Shown here in pieces: positions 35,000-42,974 of a DNA stretch of 64,000 nucleotides (position 1 is its first letter; each line of letters opens with the position of its first letter). The notes beneath the pieces are model-generated. The model was given only the letters and a program-made list of their open reading frames with translations, made no database searches and was not told where the DNA came from. A program made the position numbers and the translations under genes. The stretch comes from Thalassobaculum_A sp040219615 (lineage in GTDB: Bacteria > Pseudomonadota > Alphaproteobacteria > Thalassobaculales > Thalassobaculaceae), in assembly GCF_040219615.1 (NCBI RefSeq), contig NZ_JAVJSE010000010.1, forward strand, positions 434,001 through 498,000, written 5' to 3'.

Positions 35000-35419
35000 A
35001 TGTCGACCGCCTATGCCGAACTCGTCCAGGCCATGCAGCTGTATTTCGACGGCTTCCACGAGGGCGACGTCGAGACCCTGCAGAAGGTCTTCCACCCGAA
35101 CTGCCACCTGATCTCCGGGACCGGCGGCACGCTGGTCGACGACCCGATGCCGGCGGTCTACGACCGGGTTCGCGGCCGCACCGCGCCGGCCGCCGCCGGA
35201 CAGCCGCGCCACGACCACATCCTGTCGATCGACCTGGCCGGCCCGGAATGCGCGCTGGTGACCTGCCGGATCGCGATCGCGCCGAAGCTGTTCACCGACT
35301 ACCTGAACTTCGTGAAGCTGGACGGCCAGTGGCGGATCGTCTCCAAGGTCTTCACCTGGGTGAAGATCGAGGACGCCGCCGGCGCCCACCCGGCCGCCAC
35401 CGCGCAGGCCGCGGAGTAG
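35000..35419 (+). CDS. NTF2-like/lumazine-binding domain protein
   Basis: The 139-residue protein has a cone-like NTF2 fold pattern: LYFDGFHEGDVETLQKVFHPNCHL, DHILSIDLAGPECALVTCRIAIA and FTDYLNFVKLDGQWRIVSKVF. GGGGAGG precedes the ATG. It lies 10 bases before the succinate dehydrogenase-like operon and is probably its first gene. Such folds can bind small ligands or catalyse isomerisations; the role is not known. Confidence 0.8.
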   Translation: MSTAYAELVQAMQLYFDGFHEGDVETLQKVFHPNCHLISGTGGTLVDDPMPAVYDRVRGRTAPAAAGQPRHDHILSIDLAGPECALVTCRIAIAPKLFTDYLNFVKLDGQWRIVSKVFTWVKIEDAAGAHPAATAQAAE

Positions 35420-35429
35420 CGCCGCGCCG

Positions 35430-36158
35430 ATGGACGCCGGGCACGCCAGCCTGTCGGTGGAGGTCTGGCGCGGGCGCGACAGCGGGGCTTTCGAGACCTA
35501 CGCGGTCCCGCAGCGCGCCAACCAGACCGTGCTCGACGTGGTCACCTGGATCCAGCGCCATGCCGCCCCGGCGCTGGCCTACCGCTTCGCCTGCCGGGTC
35601 GGGGTGTGCGGGTCCTGCGCCATGACCGTCAACGGCCGGCCGCGCTGGACCTGCCGGACCCATGTCTCGAAGGTCGCGAGCGACGGCCGGCTGCGGATCG
35701 AGCCGCTGCGCAACCTGCCGCGGATCAAGGACCTGGCGGTCGACCTGACCCCGTTCTTCGAGAAGTGGCAGCGCGCCCAGGGCCGGTTCACCCCGACCGC
35801 CAGCCGCCACGACCCGCTGGCCCCGGTCAGCCCGGAGACCCCGGCCCGCAGGGCCGCCGACGCCGGCATCGAGTGCATCAACTGCGCGGTCTGCTACGCC
35901 GCCTGCGACGTCGTCGCCTGGGACGACGGCTATCTCGGCCCGGCCGCCCTGAACCGCGCCTGGACCCTGGTCAACGACGAGCGCGACGGCGACCGCCGCG
36001 GCGTGCTGCGGGCCGCCAGCGCTGCGGGTGGCTGCCACAGCTGCCACAGCCACGGCAGCTGCGTCGAGCACTGCCCGGTCGGCATCAACCCGACCGCCGG
36101 CATCGCCGGGTTGAAACGCCAGTCCCTGATCGACCTGCTGGGCGGGGCCCTGCCGTGA
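35430..36158 (+). CDS. Succinate dehydrogenase/fumarate reductase iron-sulfur subunit (SdhB-like)
   Basis: The 242-residue subunit carries all three cluster sets: [2Fe-2S] Cys55, 60, 63 and 75; [4Fe-4S] Cys149, 152, 155 and 215; [3Fe-4S] Cys159, 205 and 211, at nearly the spacing of E. coli SdhB. It transfers electrons from the flavoprotein to the membrane anchor. Gene order B-C-D-A differs from the sdhCDAB order of the usual TCA enzyme, so this is likely a second, specialised complex. Confidence 0.88.
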   Translation: MDAGHASLSVEVWRGRDSGAFETYAVPQRANQTVLDVVTWIQRHAAPALAYRFACRVGVCGSCAMTVNGRPRWTCRTHVSKVASDGRLRIEPLRNLPRIKDLAVDLTPFFEKWQRAQGRFTPTASRHDPLAPVSPETPARRAADAGIECINCAVCYAACDVVAWDDGYLGPAALNRAWTLVNDERDGDRRGVLRAASAAGGCHSCHSHGSCVEHCPVGINPTAGIAGLKRQSLIDLLGGALP

Positions 36159-36171
36159 CCGGGGGGCTGCG

Positions 36172-36504
36172 ATGACGCCGGCCCGGCTGTTCCTGGCGCA
36201 GCGGCTGACGGCGCTGATCCTGGCGCCCCTGGTGCTGGTCCATCTCGCGCTGATCCTGTTCGCGGTCGAGGGCGGGCTGAGTGCCGCCGAGATCCTGGCG
36301 CGGACCCGCGGCAGCGTCGGCTGGGCGGCGTTCTACGGCCTGTTCGTGCTGGTGGCTGCGATCCACGCGCCGATCGGCCTGCGCAACGTGGTGCACGAGC
36401 ACACCGGCTGGCGCGGCCGGTCGCTGGAGGTCGCGATGGTCGCGCTCGGCCTGCTGCTGGCCGGGCTCGGGGCGCGCGCGGTGATCGCGGTGGTGGCGCC
36501 GTGA
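36172..36504 (+). CDS. Succinate dehydrogenase membrane anchor, SdhC-like
   Basis: A 110-residue protein with three membrane segments; the pattern RLTALILAPLVLVHLALIL and AAIHAPIGLRNVVHEHTGW (His residues that could ligate haem b) fits a cytochrome b anchor. It starts 13 bases after the iron-sulfur subunit and overlaps the next gene by 4 bases. Confidence 0.8.
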   Translation: MTPARLFLAQRLTALILAPLVLVHLALILFAVEGGLSAAEILARTRGSVGWAAFYGLFVLVAAIHAPIGLRNVVHEHTGWRGRSLEVAMVALGLLLAGLGARAVIAVVAP

Positions 36505-36842
36505 TCCGGCCGTCCCGCAACCACCCGGGCTTCTGGGCCTTCGTCGCGCACCGGGTGTCCGGGGTGGCGCTGGCGCTGTTCCTGCCGCTGCATTTCCTCG
36601 CCCTCGGCCTGGCCCTGGAGTCCGCCGACGCCCTCGACCGGATGCTCGCGGTCGCCGACAGCCCGGCCTTCAAGGTCGCGGAATGGGGGCTGGTGACGTT
36701 GCTGACCATCCATCTCGGCGCCGGGCTGCGGGTGATGGTCCTGGAGTTCCTGCCCTGGCGCGACGGCCGCAAGGGGCTGATCGGGCTGGGCGCGATCGCC
36801 GCCGTCGTGGTCGGCACGATCTTCCTGCTGCGGGTGGGCTGA
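36501..36842 (+). CDS. Succinate dehydrogenase membrane anchor, SdhD-like
   Basis: A 113-residue protein with three membrane segments, starting at GTG overlapping the previous stop. HRVSGVALALFLPLHFLAL and LLTIHLGAGLRVMVLE match anchor-subunit helices with haem-ligand His candidates. It pairs with the preceding anchor protein. Confidence 0.8.
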   Translation: MIRPSRNHPGFWAFVAHRVSGVALALFLPLHFLALGLALESADALDRMLAVADSPAFKVAEWGLVTLLTIHLGAGLRVMVLEFLPWRDGRKGLIGLGAIAAVVVGTIFLLRVG

Positions 36843-36845
36843 CGG

Positions 36846-38594
36846 ATGGAAACCCTTGAGACCGACATCCTGATCCTGGGCGCCGGCGGGGCCGGGCTGT
36901 TCGCCGCCCTGCACGCCCTGCAGGCCGACCCGTCGCTCGACGTCACGGTCGCGGTGAAGGGGCTGATGGGCAAGTGCGGCTGCACCCGCATGGTGCAGGG
37001 CGGCTACAACGTGGCGCTCGACCCGCGCGACAGCCTCGAGCGGCACTTCATGGACACCATCGTCGGCGGCAAGTGGCTGCCGCGCCAGGATCTGGCCTGG
37101 CGACTGGTCGAGGGGGCGGTCGAGCGGGTCCGCGAGCTGGAGAACGAGCTCGGCTGCTTCTTCGACCGCAACCCCGACGGCTCGCTGCACCAGAAGGCGT
37201 TCGCCGGTCAGTCCTTCGACCGCACGGTGCACAAGGGCGACCTGACCGGCATCGAGATCATCAACCGGCTGATGGAGCAGGTCTGGGCCCGCAACGTGCG
37301 ACGCCTGGAGGAGCATCGGGCGATCGCGCTGGTGCCGGCGGCCGACGGCTCCGGCCTGGCCGGCGCGCTGCTGGTCGACATGCGGACCGGCGGCTACCGG
37401 CTGGTGCGCGCCAGGGCGACACTGCTGGCCACCGGCGGCGGGCCGACCATGTATCTCTACCACACGCCGTCCGGCGACAAGGCGTGCGACGGCATGGCGA
37501 TGGCGGCGCGCCTGGGCTTGGCCCTGCGCGACATGGAGATGGTGCAGTTCCACCCCACTGGCCTGCTGGCCGGCCCCGACACGCGGATGACCGGCACGGT
37601 GCTGGAGGAGGGCCTGCGGGGCGCCGGCGGCCATTTGCTGAACGGCGACGGCCGGCGCTTCATGGCCGACTACGATCCGGCCGGCGAGCGCGCCACCCGC
37701 GACCTGGTCAGCCGGGCGATCTACTCCGAAATGCGGGCCGGCCGCACCACGCCGATGGGCGGGGTGTGGATCGAGATGAAGCATCTCGGGCCGGAGAGCG
37801 TGGCGAAGCGCTTCAAGGGTATGGTCGAGCGCTGCCGGGACTGCGGCTTCGACCTGGCCGGCGGCCGGGTCGAGGTAGTGCCGACCGCGCACTACATGAT
37901 GGGCGGCGTCGAGTTCGAGATCGATACGTCCACCGCGATCCCCGGCCTGTTCGCCGCCGGCGAGGACTGCGGCGGCGTGCACGGCGCCAACCGGCTCGGC
38001 GGCAACGGGGTCGCCAACTCCACGGTGTTCGGCGGCATCGCCGGCGAAACCATGGCCGCGTCCGTGAAGGCGGGCGCGCCGCTGCGCGACCCGGACCGAA
38101 CCGCGATCGACGAGGCGGTGGCGCGGGCCGAGGCGCCGTTCGCGCTGCGCCCCGGCGACCTCGGCGACCTGCGCGAACGGCTGTGGAACCTGATGTGGGA
38201 CGAGGTCGGCATCCTGCGCACCGATGCCGGGCTGCGGCGCGGGCTCGCCGGCCTGGCGGAACTGCGGGCCGAACTGCACCGCACCGGCCTCGCCGACGGC
38301 GACCGCGCCTTCAACCTGACCTGGCACGACTGGCTGAACCTGGAGAGCCAGATCGCGATCTCCGGGGTGATCGCGGCGGCAGCGCTGGCCCGCGGGGACA
38401 GCCGCGGCGCCCACTTCCGCGAGGACTTCCCGGAGACCGGCGACCTGGAGACCACCGCCTACACCCGGGTGACCCTCGACGGCGACGGCCGGCCGGGCGT
38501 GGCGATGGTGCCGGTCGGATTCAGCATCGTGAAGCCGGGCGAGAGCCTGATCGACGGCGACGCCGGCGCGCCGCCGGCGAGTGCGGCGGGGTGA
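36846..38594 (+). CDS. Succinate dehydrogenase/fumarate reductase-like flavoprotein, no covalent-FAD His
   Basis: The 582-residue flavoprotein shows the FAD-binding N-terminus (ILGAGGAGLFAALHAL), MVQFHPTGLL, GERATRDLVSRAIYSEM with the catalytic-type Arg, HYMMGGVEFEIDT and AGEDCGGVHGANRLGGNG. The position of the His that covalently holds FAD in SdhA/FrdA (SHTxxAQGG) reads GCTRMVQGG, with Cys46 in its place, so FAD is probably non-covalent, as in L-aspartate oxidase and soluble fumarate reductases. Substrate-binding residues are otherwise kept. It follows the two anchors by 3 bases. Confidence 0.82.
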   Translation: METLETDILILGAGGAGLFAALHALQADPSLDVTVAVKGLMGKCGCTRMVQGGYNVALDPRDSLERHFMDTIVGGKWLPRQDLAWRLVEGAVERVRELENELGCFFDRNPDGSLHQKAFAGQSFDRTVHKGDLTGIEIINRLMEQVWARNVRRLEEHRAIALVPAADGSGLAGALLVDMRTGGYRLVRARATLLATGGGPTMYLYHTPSGDKACDGMAMAARLGLALRDMEMVQFHPTGLLAGPDTRMTGTVLEEGLRGAGGHLLNGDGRRFMADYDPAGERATRDLVSRAIYSEMRAGRTTPMGGVWIEMKHLGPESVAKRFKGMVERCRDCGFDLAGGRVEVVPTAHYMMGGVEFEIDTSTAIPGLFAAGEDCGGVHGANRLGGNGVANSTVFGGIAGETMAASVKAGAPLRDPDRTAIDEAVARAEAPFALRPGDLGDLRERLWNLMWDEVGILRTDAGLRRGLAGLAELRAELHRTGLADGDRAFNLTWHDWLNLESQIAISGVIAAAALARGDSRGAHFREDFPETGDLETTAYTRVTLDGDGRPGVAMVPVGFSIVKPGESLIDGDAGAPPASAAG

Positions 38595-38603
38595 CCGGCA
38601 GGC

Positions 38604-39008
38604 CTAAGCCGCCCGGAAAGGGTTCGCGACCGTCAACCTGCCGTCGATCACCAAGCCGTCCTGCAGGTCCTCGGTGAGCAGGACGCTGCAGCGACCGCGC
38701 AAGGCGCTCGCCAGGACCTGGGCGTCGAAGATCCGGAACCGGTGACGCGATGCCAGCCGGAGGGCGTTCACGTGATCCTCGAGGTCGACGTCGAGAACCG
38801 GCTGGCAGAGGCGCCGGACCGCTTCGGACGCTTCGGCCACCTCGTGCCACGTCAATCCCAGCTTCCGGTGCGCGACGTTGGCGAACTCGGTGAGCACCTG
38901 GACGCTGATCGTGCCGCCGCGTGCCAGCAGTTCCTCCGCCCTCGCCGCCCGCGGATCGTCCGTGAACGCATAGACCAGGACGTTGGTGTCGAGAAATGCC
39001 CCGGCCAC
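38604..39008 (-). CDS. PIN-domain toxin (VapC-like)
   Basis: The 134-residue PIN nuclease keeps the acidic residues: Asp in AFLDTNVLVYAF, Glu in VLTEFANVA, Asp in IFDAQVLASAL and Asp in LTEDLQDG. VapC toxins cut tRNA or rRNA. I chose the GTG at 39008, five bases after the antitoxin stop; longer in-frame starts would overlap the antitoxin gene. Confidence 0.82.
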   Translation of the reverse strand: MAGAFLDTNVLVYAFTDDPRAARAEELLARGGTISVQVLTEFANVAHRKLGLTWHEVAEASEAVRRLCQPVLDVDLEDHVNALRLASRHRFRIFDAQVLASALRGRCSVLLTEDLQDGLVIDGRLTVANPFRAA

Positions 39009-39013
39009 CGCGG

Positions 39014-39244
39014 CTACCGGGCGTTCGCGTCGTCGCGGTCGAAGCGCCAACCGGGCGGCAGCGGCCGGCGCAGGGTGCGGATGCGCCGCAGCGCCTGCTC
39101 CCGGCCGTCGTCGCGCGCGACCTCGAATGCCCTGTCGCCCACGACCCGGATCTCGATCTCGTCGCCGTCCTTCAGCGCCAAGGCATCGACCACAGCGGCC
39201 GGAAGCCGCACGGCGAGGCTGTTGCCCCATTTCGCGACGCGCAT
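39014..39244 (-). CDS. AbrB/MazE-type antitoxin (VapB-like)
   Basis: The 76-residue swapped-hairpin DNA-binding protein reads MRVAKWGNSLAVRLPAAVV, LKDGDEIEIRVV and a C-terminal toxin-wrapping tail with RPLPPGWRFDRDD. GAAGG precedes the ATG at 39244. An ATG at 39271 is also in frame but lies within a palindrome, so 39244 is preferred. It should neutralise the PIN protein and repress the pair. Confidence 0.82.
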   Translation of the reverse strand: MRVAKWGNSLAVRLPAAVVDALALKDGDEIEIRVVGDRAFEVARDDGREQALRRIRTLRRPLPPGWRFDRDDANAR

Positions 39245-39259
39245 CGCCTTACCTTCAAC

Positions 39260-39280
39260 ATATACATTCATAACGTATAT
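39260..39280. promoter_or_regulatory. Inverted repeat, candidate VapB operator
   Basis: ATATAC and GTATAT flank 9 bases just upstream of the antitoxin start, the usual place for self-repression of a toxin-antitoxin operon. Confidence 0.5.
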
Positions 39281-39376
39281 CCTTCCCTTGCATATCGCAA
39301 TCCGGCCAGCGACCATCCGCCGCTCGCCAACGCCGCAGCGGCCCGGCACACTGCTTCGGCTATGGGCGGGGCAGGC

Positions 39377-40681
39377 ATGAAGTTCCATTCCGAGCGCGAG
39401 GCGCTGACCCTGGAGCTGCACGACCGGCCGTTCCGGCCGATGGCGGCGCCGCTACGGGTCTCGCATCTGGCGATCGCCACCGGCGAGCGCGGCGGCGAGC
39501 GCGACCACGCCCAGTTCGCCGCGCTGTGCCGGCGCTACGGCAAGGCCGAGCCTGCCGCCGGCGCCAAGCACTTCACCGTCGACCTCGGCCCGTTCACCGT
39601 GAAGTGGGAGCGCCACACCGAGTTCTCGACCTACACCCTGCTGCGCGAGGAGCCGGTCGGACAGCCCTTCGACGAGACGGTGTTCGCCCTGGTGCCGGCG
39701 GAGTGGCGCGACGGGCTGTACGGCGAGGTCATGGTCGCGCTGCACCTGACCGTCACCGCCGACGGCGGCGACCCGCCGAACAGCGACGGAGCCGACGGCA
39801 ACCGGCTGTCGCGCTGGTTCGCCGGCAACCCGGTGTTCGGCTGCGCGCTGGCCGACGGATCGGCGCGGCTGTACGGCGACCTGCGGACCCATGACGACGG
39901 CTTCGAGCGACTGCTGCTGCGCGCCGCGGGCTTCGAGCCGGTGCTGCTCGGCCAGCTGGTGCAGCGGGTGCTGGAGCTGGTGACCTATGCCCGCTTCGCC
40001 ATGCTGTCGCTGCCGATCGCCCGGGCCGCCAGCCCGCGGCTGGAGGGCATCGAGCGCGGCCTCGCCGAGGTCGCCGGGACCCTGGCCGACGCCGGCCGCG
40101 GCGAGAGCGACGAGGCGCTGCTGGACCGGCTGTCCGGCCATTCGGCAGAGCTCGAGGACGTGGTCGCCGCCTCCAACTACCGTTACGGCGCCAGCACCGC
40201 CTATGCCGAGATCGTCGACAACCGGCTGCGCGACTTGCAGCCGGCGGCGCTCGACGGCCACATCAACCTGGTCGGCTACCTGATGCGGCGGCTGTCGCCG
40301 GCGATGCGGACCTGCGCCTCGGTGGCGGCACGCCAGGAGGCGCTGTCGCGGCGCGCCAACCGGCTGTCCAGTCTGCTGCGCACCGGCATCGAGGTGCGGC
40401 TGGAGGCCCAGAACCGCGACCTGCTGGAGTCGATGAACCGGCGTTCGGCCCAGGCGCTGGCCCTGCAGCGCACGGTCGAGGGGCTGTCGGTGGTGGCGGT
40501 CAGCTACTACGCCATCGGCCTGGTCAAGGTGGTGCTGGAGGGCCTCGCCAAGGCCGACCGGCTGGGCGAGGTCAGCCCGACGGTCGCTACCGCCCTGGCG
40601 GTGCCGCTGGTGGTCGCGGCGATCTGGCTCGGGATGCGCCGGCTGACGCACCGGGTGCTGGAGAAGCCGAAGGCGGAGTAG
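39377..40681 (+). CDS. DUF3422 family protein, C-terminal membrane hairpin
   Basis: The 434-residue protein is recognisable by HSEREALTLELHDRPFRPM, HTEFSTYTLLR, YGDLRTHDDGFERLL and MNRRSAQALALQRTVEGLSVVAVSYY. The last 70 residues form two membrane segments. Residues 190-370 are helical with coiled-coil character. Family members are widespread in alpha- and betaproteobacteria but uncharacterised. Confidence 0.82.
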   Translation: MKFHSEREALTLELHDRPFRPMAAPLRVSHLAIATGERGGERDHAQFAALCRRYGKAEPAAGAKHFTVDLGPFTVKWERHTEFSTYTLLREEPVGQPFDETVFALVPAEWRDGLYGEVMVALHLTVTADGGDPPNSDGADGNRLSRWFAGNPVFGCALADGSARLYGDLRTHDDGFERLLLRAAGFEPVLLGQLVQRVLELVTYARFAMLSLPIARAASPRLEGIERGLAEVAGTLADAGRGESDEALLDRLSGHSAELEDVVAASNYRYGASTAYAEIVDNRLRDLQPAALDGHINLVGYLMRRLSPAMRTCASVAARQEALSRRANRLSSLLRTGIEVRLEAQNRDLLESMNRRSAQALALQRTVEGLSVVAVSYYAIGLVKVVLEGLAKADRLGEVSPTVATALAVPLVVAAIWLGMRRLTHRVLEKPKAE

Positions 40682-40714
40682 AGCGCCGGGGCTCGCGACG
40701 GCGGTCGCCGCGGA

Positions 40715-41788
40715 TCAGTCGTTGGCGCCCTGGATCGCTGCCACGACCGCGTCGGTGACCTCCCTCGTGGTCGAGGTGCCGCCGACGTCCGGGGTTCGGA
40801 CGCCCGCTGCGCATACCCGCTCGACGGCGCCCATCAGCCGCTCCGCCGCCGCCGGCTCGTTCAGATGCTCGAGCATCTGCGCCGCCGTCCAGAAGGACGC
40901 GACCGGATTGGCGATCCCCTTGCCGGCGATGTCGAACGCCGAGCCGTGGATCGGCTCGAACATCGACGGGAAGCGGCGCTCCGGATCGATGTTCGCGGTG
41001 GGCGCTACGCCGAGACTGCCGGCCAACGCGCCGGCGAGGTCGGACAGGATGTCGGCATGCAGGTTGGTGGCCACGATGGTGTCGAGCGAGCGCGGCATCC
41101 GGGTCATGCGCACCGTCATCGCATCGACGAGCATCTTGTCCCAGGTGACGTCGGGAAACTCCCTGGCCACCTCGGCCGCGATCTCGTCCCACATGACCAT
41201 GCCGTGGCGCTGCGCATTCGACTTGGTCACCACGGTCAGCCGCTTGCGCGGCCGCGCCTGCGCCAGCTTGAACGCGTAGCGCATGATCCGGGTGACTCCG
41301 ACTCGGGTGAAGATCGCGACCTCAGTGCCGACCTCCTCGGGCAGGCCACGATGCGCGCGCCCCCCGTGTCCGGAATACTCGCCTTCGGAGTTCTCGCGAA
41401 CGATCACCCAGTCGAGATCGCCGGGGCCGGCATCGCGCAACGGCGACGTGATGCCCGGGATGATCCGGGTGGGCCGCACGTTCGCGTACTGGTCGAAGCC
41501 CTGGCAGATGCGCAAGCGCAAGCCCCAGAGCGTCACGTGGTCCGGCACGTCCGGTGCGCCGACCGCGCCGAAATAGATCGCATCGAACGCGCGCAGCCGC
41601 TCAAGGCCGTCTTCCGGCATCATCTTGCCGTGCCTGCGGTAGTAGTCGGTCCCCCAGTCGAAGGTCTCGACGTCGAAGCGGAGATCTCCGACCCGGGCGG
41701 CCAGCGCGTTCAGGACCGCCTCGCCCGCCTGGATAACCTCGGGTCCGATCCCGTCCGCGGGAATTGCCGCGATTCTGTACTGCCTCAT
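40715..41788 (-). CDS. Tartrate dehydrogenase/decarboxylase family (D-malate dehydrogenase-like)
   Basis: The 357-residue enzyme belongs to the isopropylmalate/isocitrate dehydrogenase superfamily: IAAIPADGIGPEVI, VIVRENSEGEYSGHGG, TVVTKSNAQRHG and the metal and NAD sites MVDAMTVRM-like and SMFEPIHGSAFDIAGKGIANP. The tartrate branch is supported by DWGTDYYRRHGKMMPEDGL. It oxidises tartrate or D-malate with NAD+. It diverges from a LysR gene with an intervening operator-like palindrome. Confidence 0.88.
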   Translation of the reverse strand: MRQYRIAAIPADGIGPEVIQAGEAVLNALAARVGDLRFDVETFDWGTDYYRRHGKMMPEDGLERLRAFDAIYFGAVGAPDVPDHVTLWGLRLRICQGFDQYANVRPTRIIPGITSPLRDAGPGDLDWVIVRENSEGEYSGHGGRAHRGLPEEVGTEVAIFTRVGVTRIMRYAFKLAQARPRKRLTVVTKSNAQRHGMVMWDEIAAEVAREFPDVTWDKMLVDAMTVRMTRMPRSLDTIVATNLHADILSDLAGALAGSLGVAPTANIDPERRFPSMFEPIHGSAFDIAGKGIANPVASFWTAAQMLEHLNEPAAAERLMGAVERVCAAGVRTPDVGGTSTTREVTDAVVAAIQGAND

Positions 41789-41900
41789 GACGCTTCCATC
41801 TCCCGGAGCCGGCCGTCGATCGTCCCCGCACCCGCGGTGCCGACGTGTCCTGCTTGCTTACATCCGACGTTGCGGGTCGGGCAATTTTCGTAAGATTATA

Positions 41901-41913
41901 TAAATTCAATTTA
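41901..41913. promoter_or_regulatory. Classic T-N11-A LysR box
   Basis: TAAATTCAATTTA is a perfect palindrome (15 bases including one extra pair on each side, 41900-41914) between the tartrate dehydrogenase gene and a LysR regulator gene. It is strikingly AT-rich in a 70% G+C region. Confidence 0.6.
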
Positions 41914-41926
41914 TTATGAGTGACCG

Positions 41927-42841
41927 ATGAACCTGCTGCAGCTTCGGTGCTTTCTGGCGGTGGCGGATACGCTGCACTTCGGGCGGGCGGCGCAGCGGCT
42001 CGACATGCTGCCCGCGTCCCTCGGCCGTCACCTCCGCAACCTCGAAGAGGATCTCGGCACCGCCCTGGTCGCCCGGACGACGCGCAACGTCGCTCTCACG
42101 GATGCCGGGGCCTCCCTGGTCGAGGGCGCGCGCGACCTGATCGACCAGGCCGACCGCCTGGAACGGGACTTCCGGCAGTTGGAGCACATCCGGACCCCGG
42201 TGTTGAAGGTGGGCGCCATCGACAGCGTCGCCGCGGGGCTGATGCCGCAGCTGCTCCCGCACTTCCGCTCTGAGCACCCGGGGGTCCGCATCGAACTCGT
42301 GGAGCAGAAGACGATCCGGCTCCTGCCGCGTCTGCTGTCCGGCCGCCTGGACGTCGCCTTCGTCAGGCCTCCCGACGTGCTTGACTCCCGGCTCGTCTTC
42401 CGCCCCCTGTTTTCCGAGACGCCGGTGGTGGCGCTGCACACCAGCCACCGGCTCGCGGGTCACGAGACCGTCCGCGTCACCGACCTCGCGGACGAGCCGC
42501 TGATCGTCCCCGACCGGGGGTCCAGGCCGCACAGCCACGACCTCACGATCAAGCTGTTCCTGCAATCGGGCCTCACAGCCCGGATCGCCCAGGTCGCCGA
42601 CGAGAAGCAGACCATCGTCGGACTGGTGAGCACCGGCATCGGCATCGCCATCGTTCCTCGGTGGACGTCGCGGCTGGCGGTGACCGGCGTACGGTACGTC
42701 CCGATCGAGATTGCGCCGGAGACGCCGACCTACCGGCTCTCGCTCTCGGTCGCTTGGCTGAAGGGCGTCCGGGACGCCACGCGCGACCTGCTCATGGAGA
42801 CACTCGAGCGGCATCTCGGCGAGTACGTGGCGAGCGCCTGA
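41927..42841 (+). CDS. LysR family transcriptional regulator
   Basis: The 304-residue regulator has helix-turn-helix (LHFGRAAQRLDMLPASLGRHLRNLEEDLG) and effector domains with HRLAGHETVRVTDLADEPLIV. It lies between tartrate dehydrogenase (divergent) and a TAXI-TRAP operon (same direction), and is flanked by two AT-rich palindromes. This arrangement suggests that it governs uptake and oxidation of a hydroxy-dicarboxylate. Confidence 0.88.
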   Translation: MNLLQLRCFLAVADTLHFGRAAQRLDMLPASLGRHLRNLEEDLGTALVARTTRNVALTDAGASLVEGARDLIDQADRLERDFRQLEHIRTPVLKVGAIDSVAAGLMPQLLPHFRSEHPGVRIELVEQKTIRLLPRLLSGRLDVAFVRPPDVLDSRLVFRPLFSETPVVALHTSHRLAGHETVRVTDLADEPLIVPDRGSRPHSHDLTIKLFLQSGLTARIAQVADEKQTIVGLVSTGIGIAIVPRWTSRLAVTGVRYVPIEIAPETPTYRLSLSVAWLKGVRDATRDLLMETLERHLGEYVASA

Positions 42842-42852
42842 ATATCGGCACA

Positions 42853-42875
42853 ATTATTCAAGAATAATATATAAT
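42853..42875 (+). promoter_or_regulatory. AT-rich palindrome and -10 element before the TAXI-TRAP operon
   Basis: ATTATT and AATAAT flank CAAG (42853-42868), followed by TATAAT at 42870-42875. No good -35 is seen, which fits a promoter that needs an activator. The palindrome resembles the LysR box at 41901 in composition and is probably bound by the same regulator. Confidence 0.45.
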
Positions 42876-42974
42876 TTTGGTGAACTTGAGGCCCTTCGCC
42901 ACGGTCCCTAGCATCATTGGAAACCCGACGGTCAGCCAGATCGCCGGAGCAATGTCCTCGGGAGGATCGAGATC

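Noticed and set aside
36333..38414. Long minus-strand frame opposite the flavoprotein
   Set aside because: The plus strand encodes a family with all its motifs; the opposite product is biased His/Gln/Val/Ala sequence.
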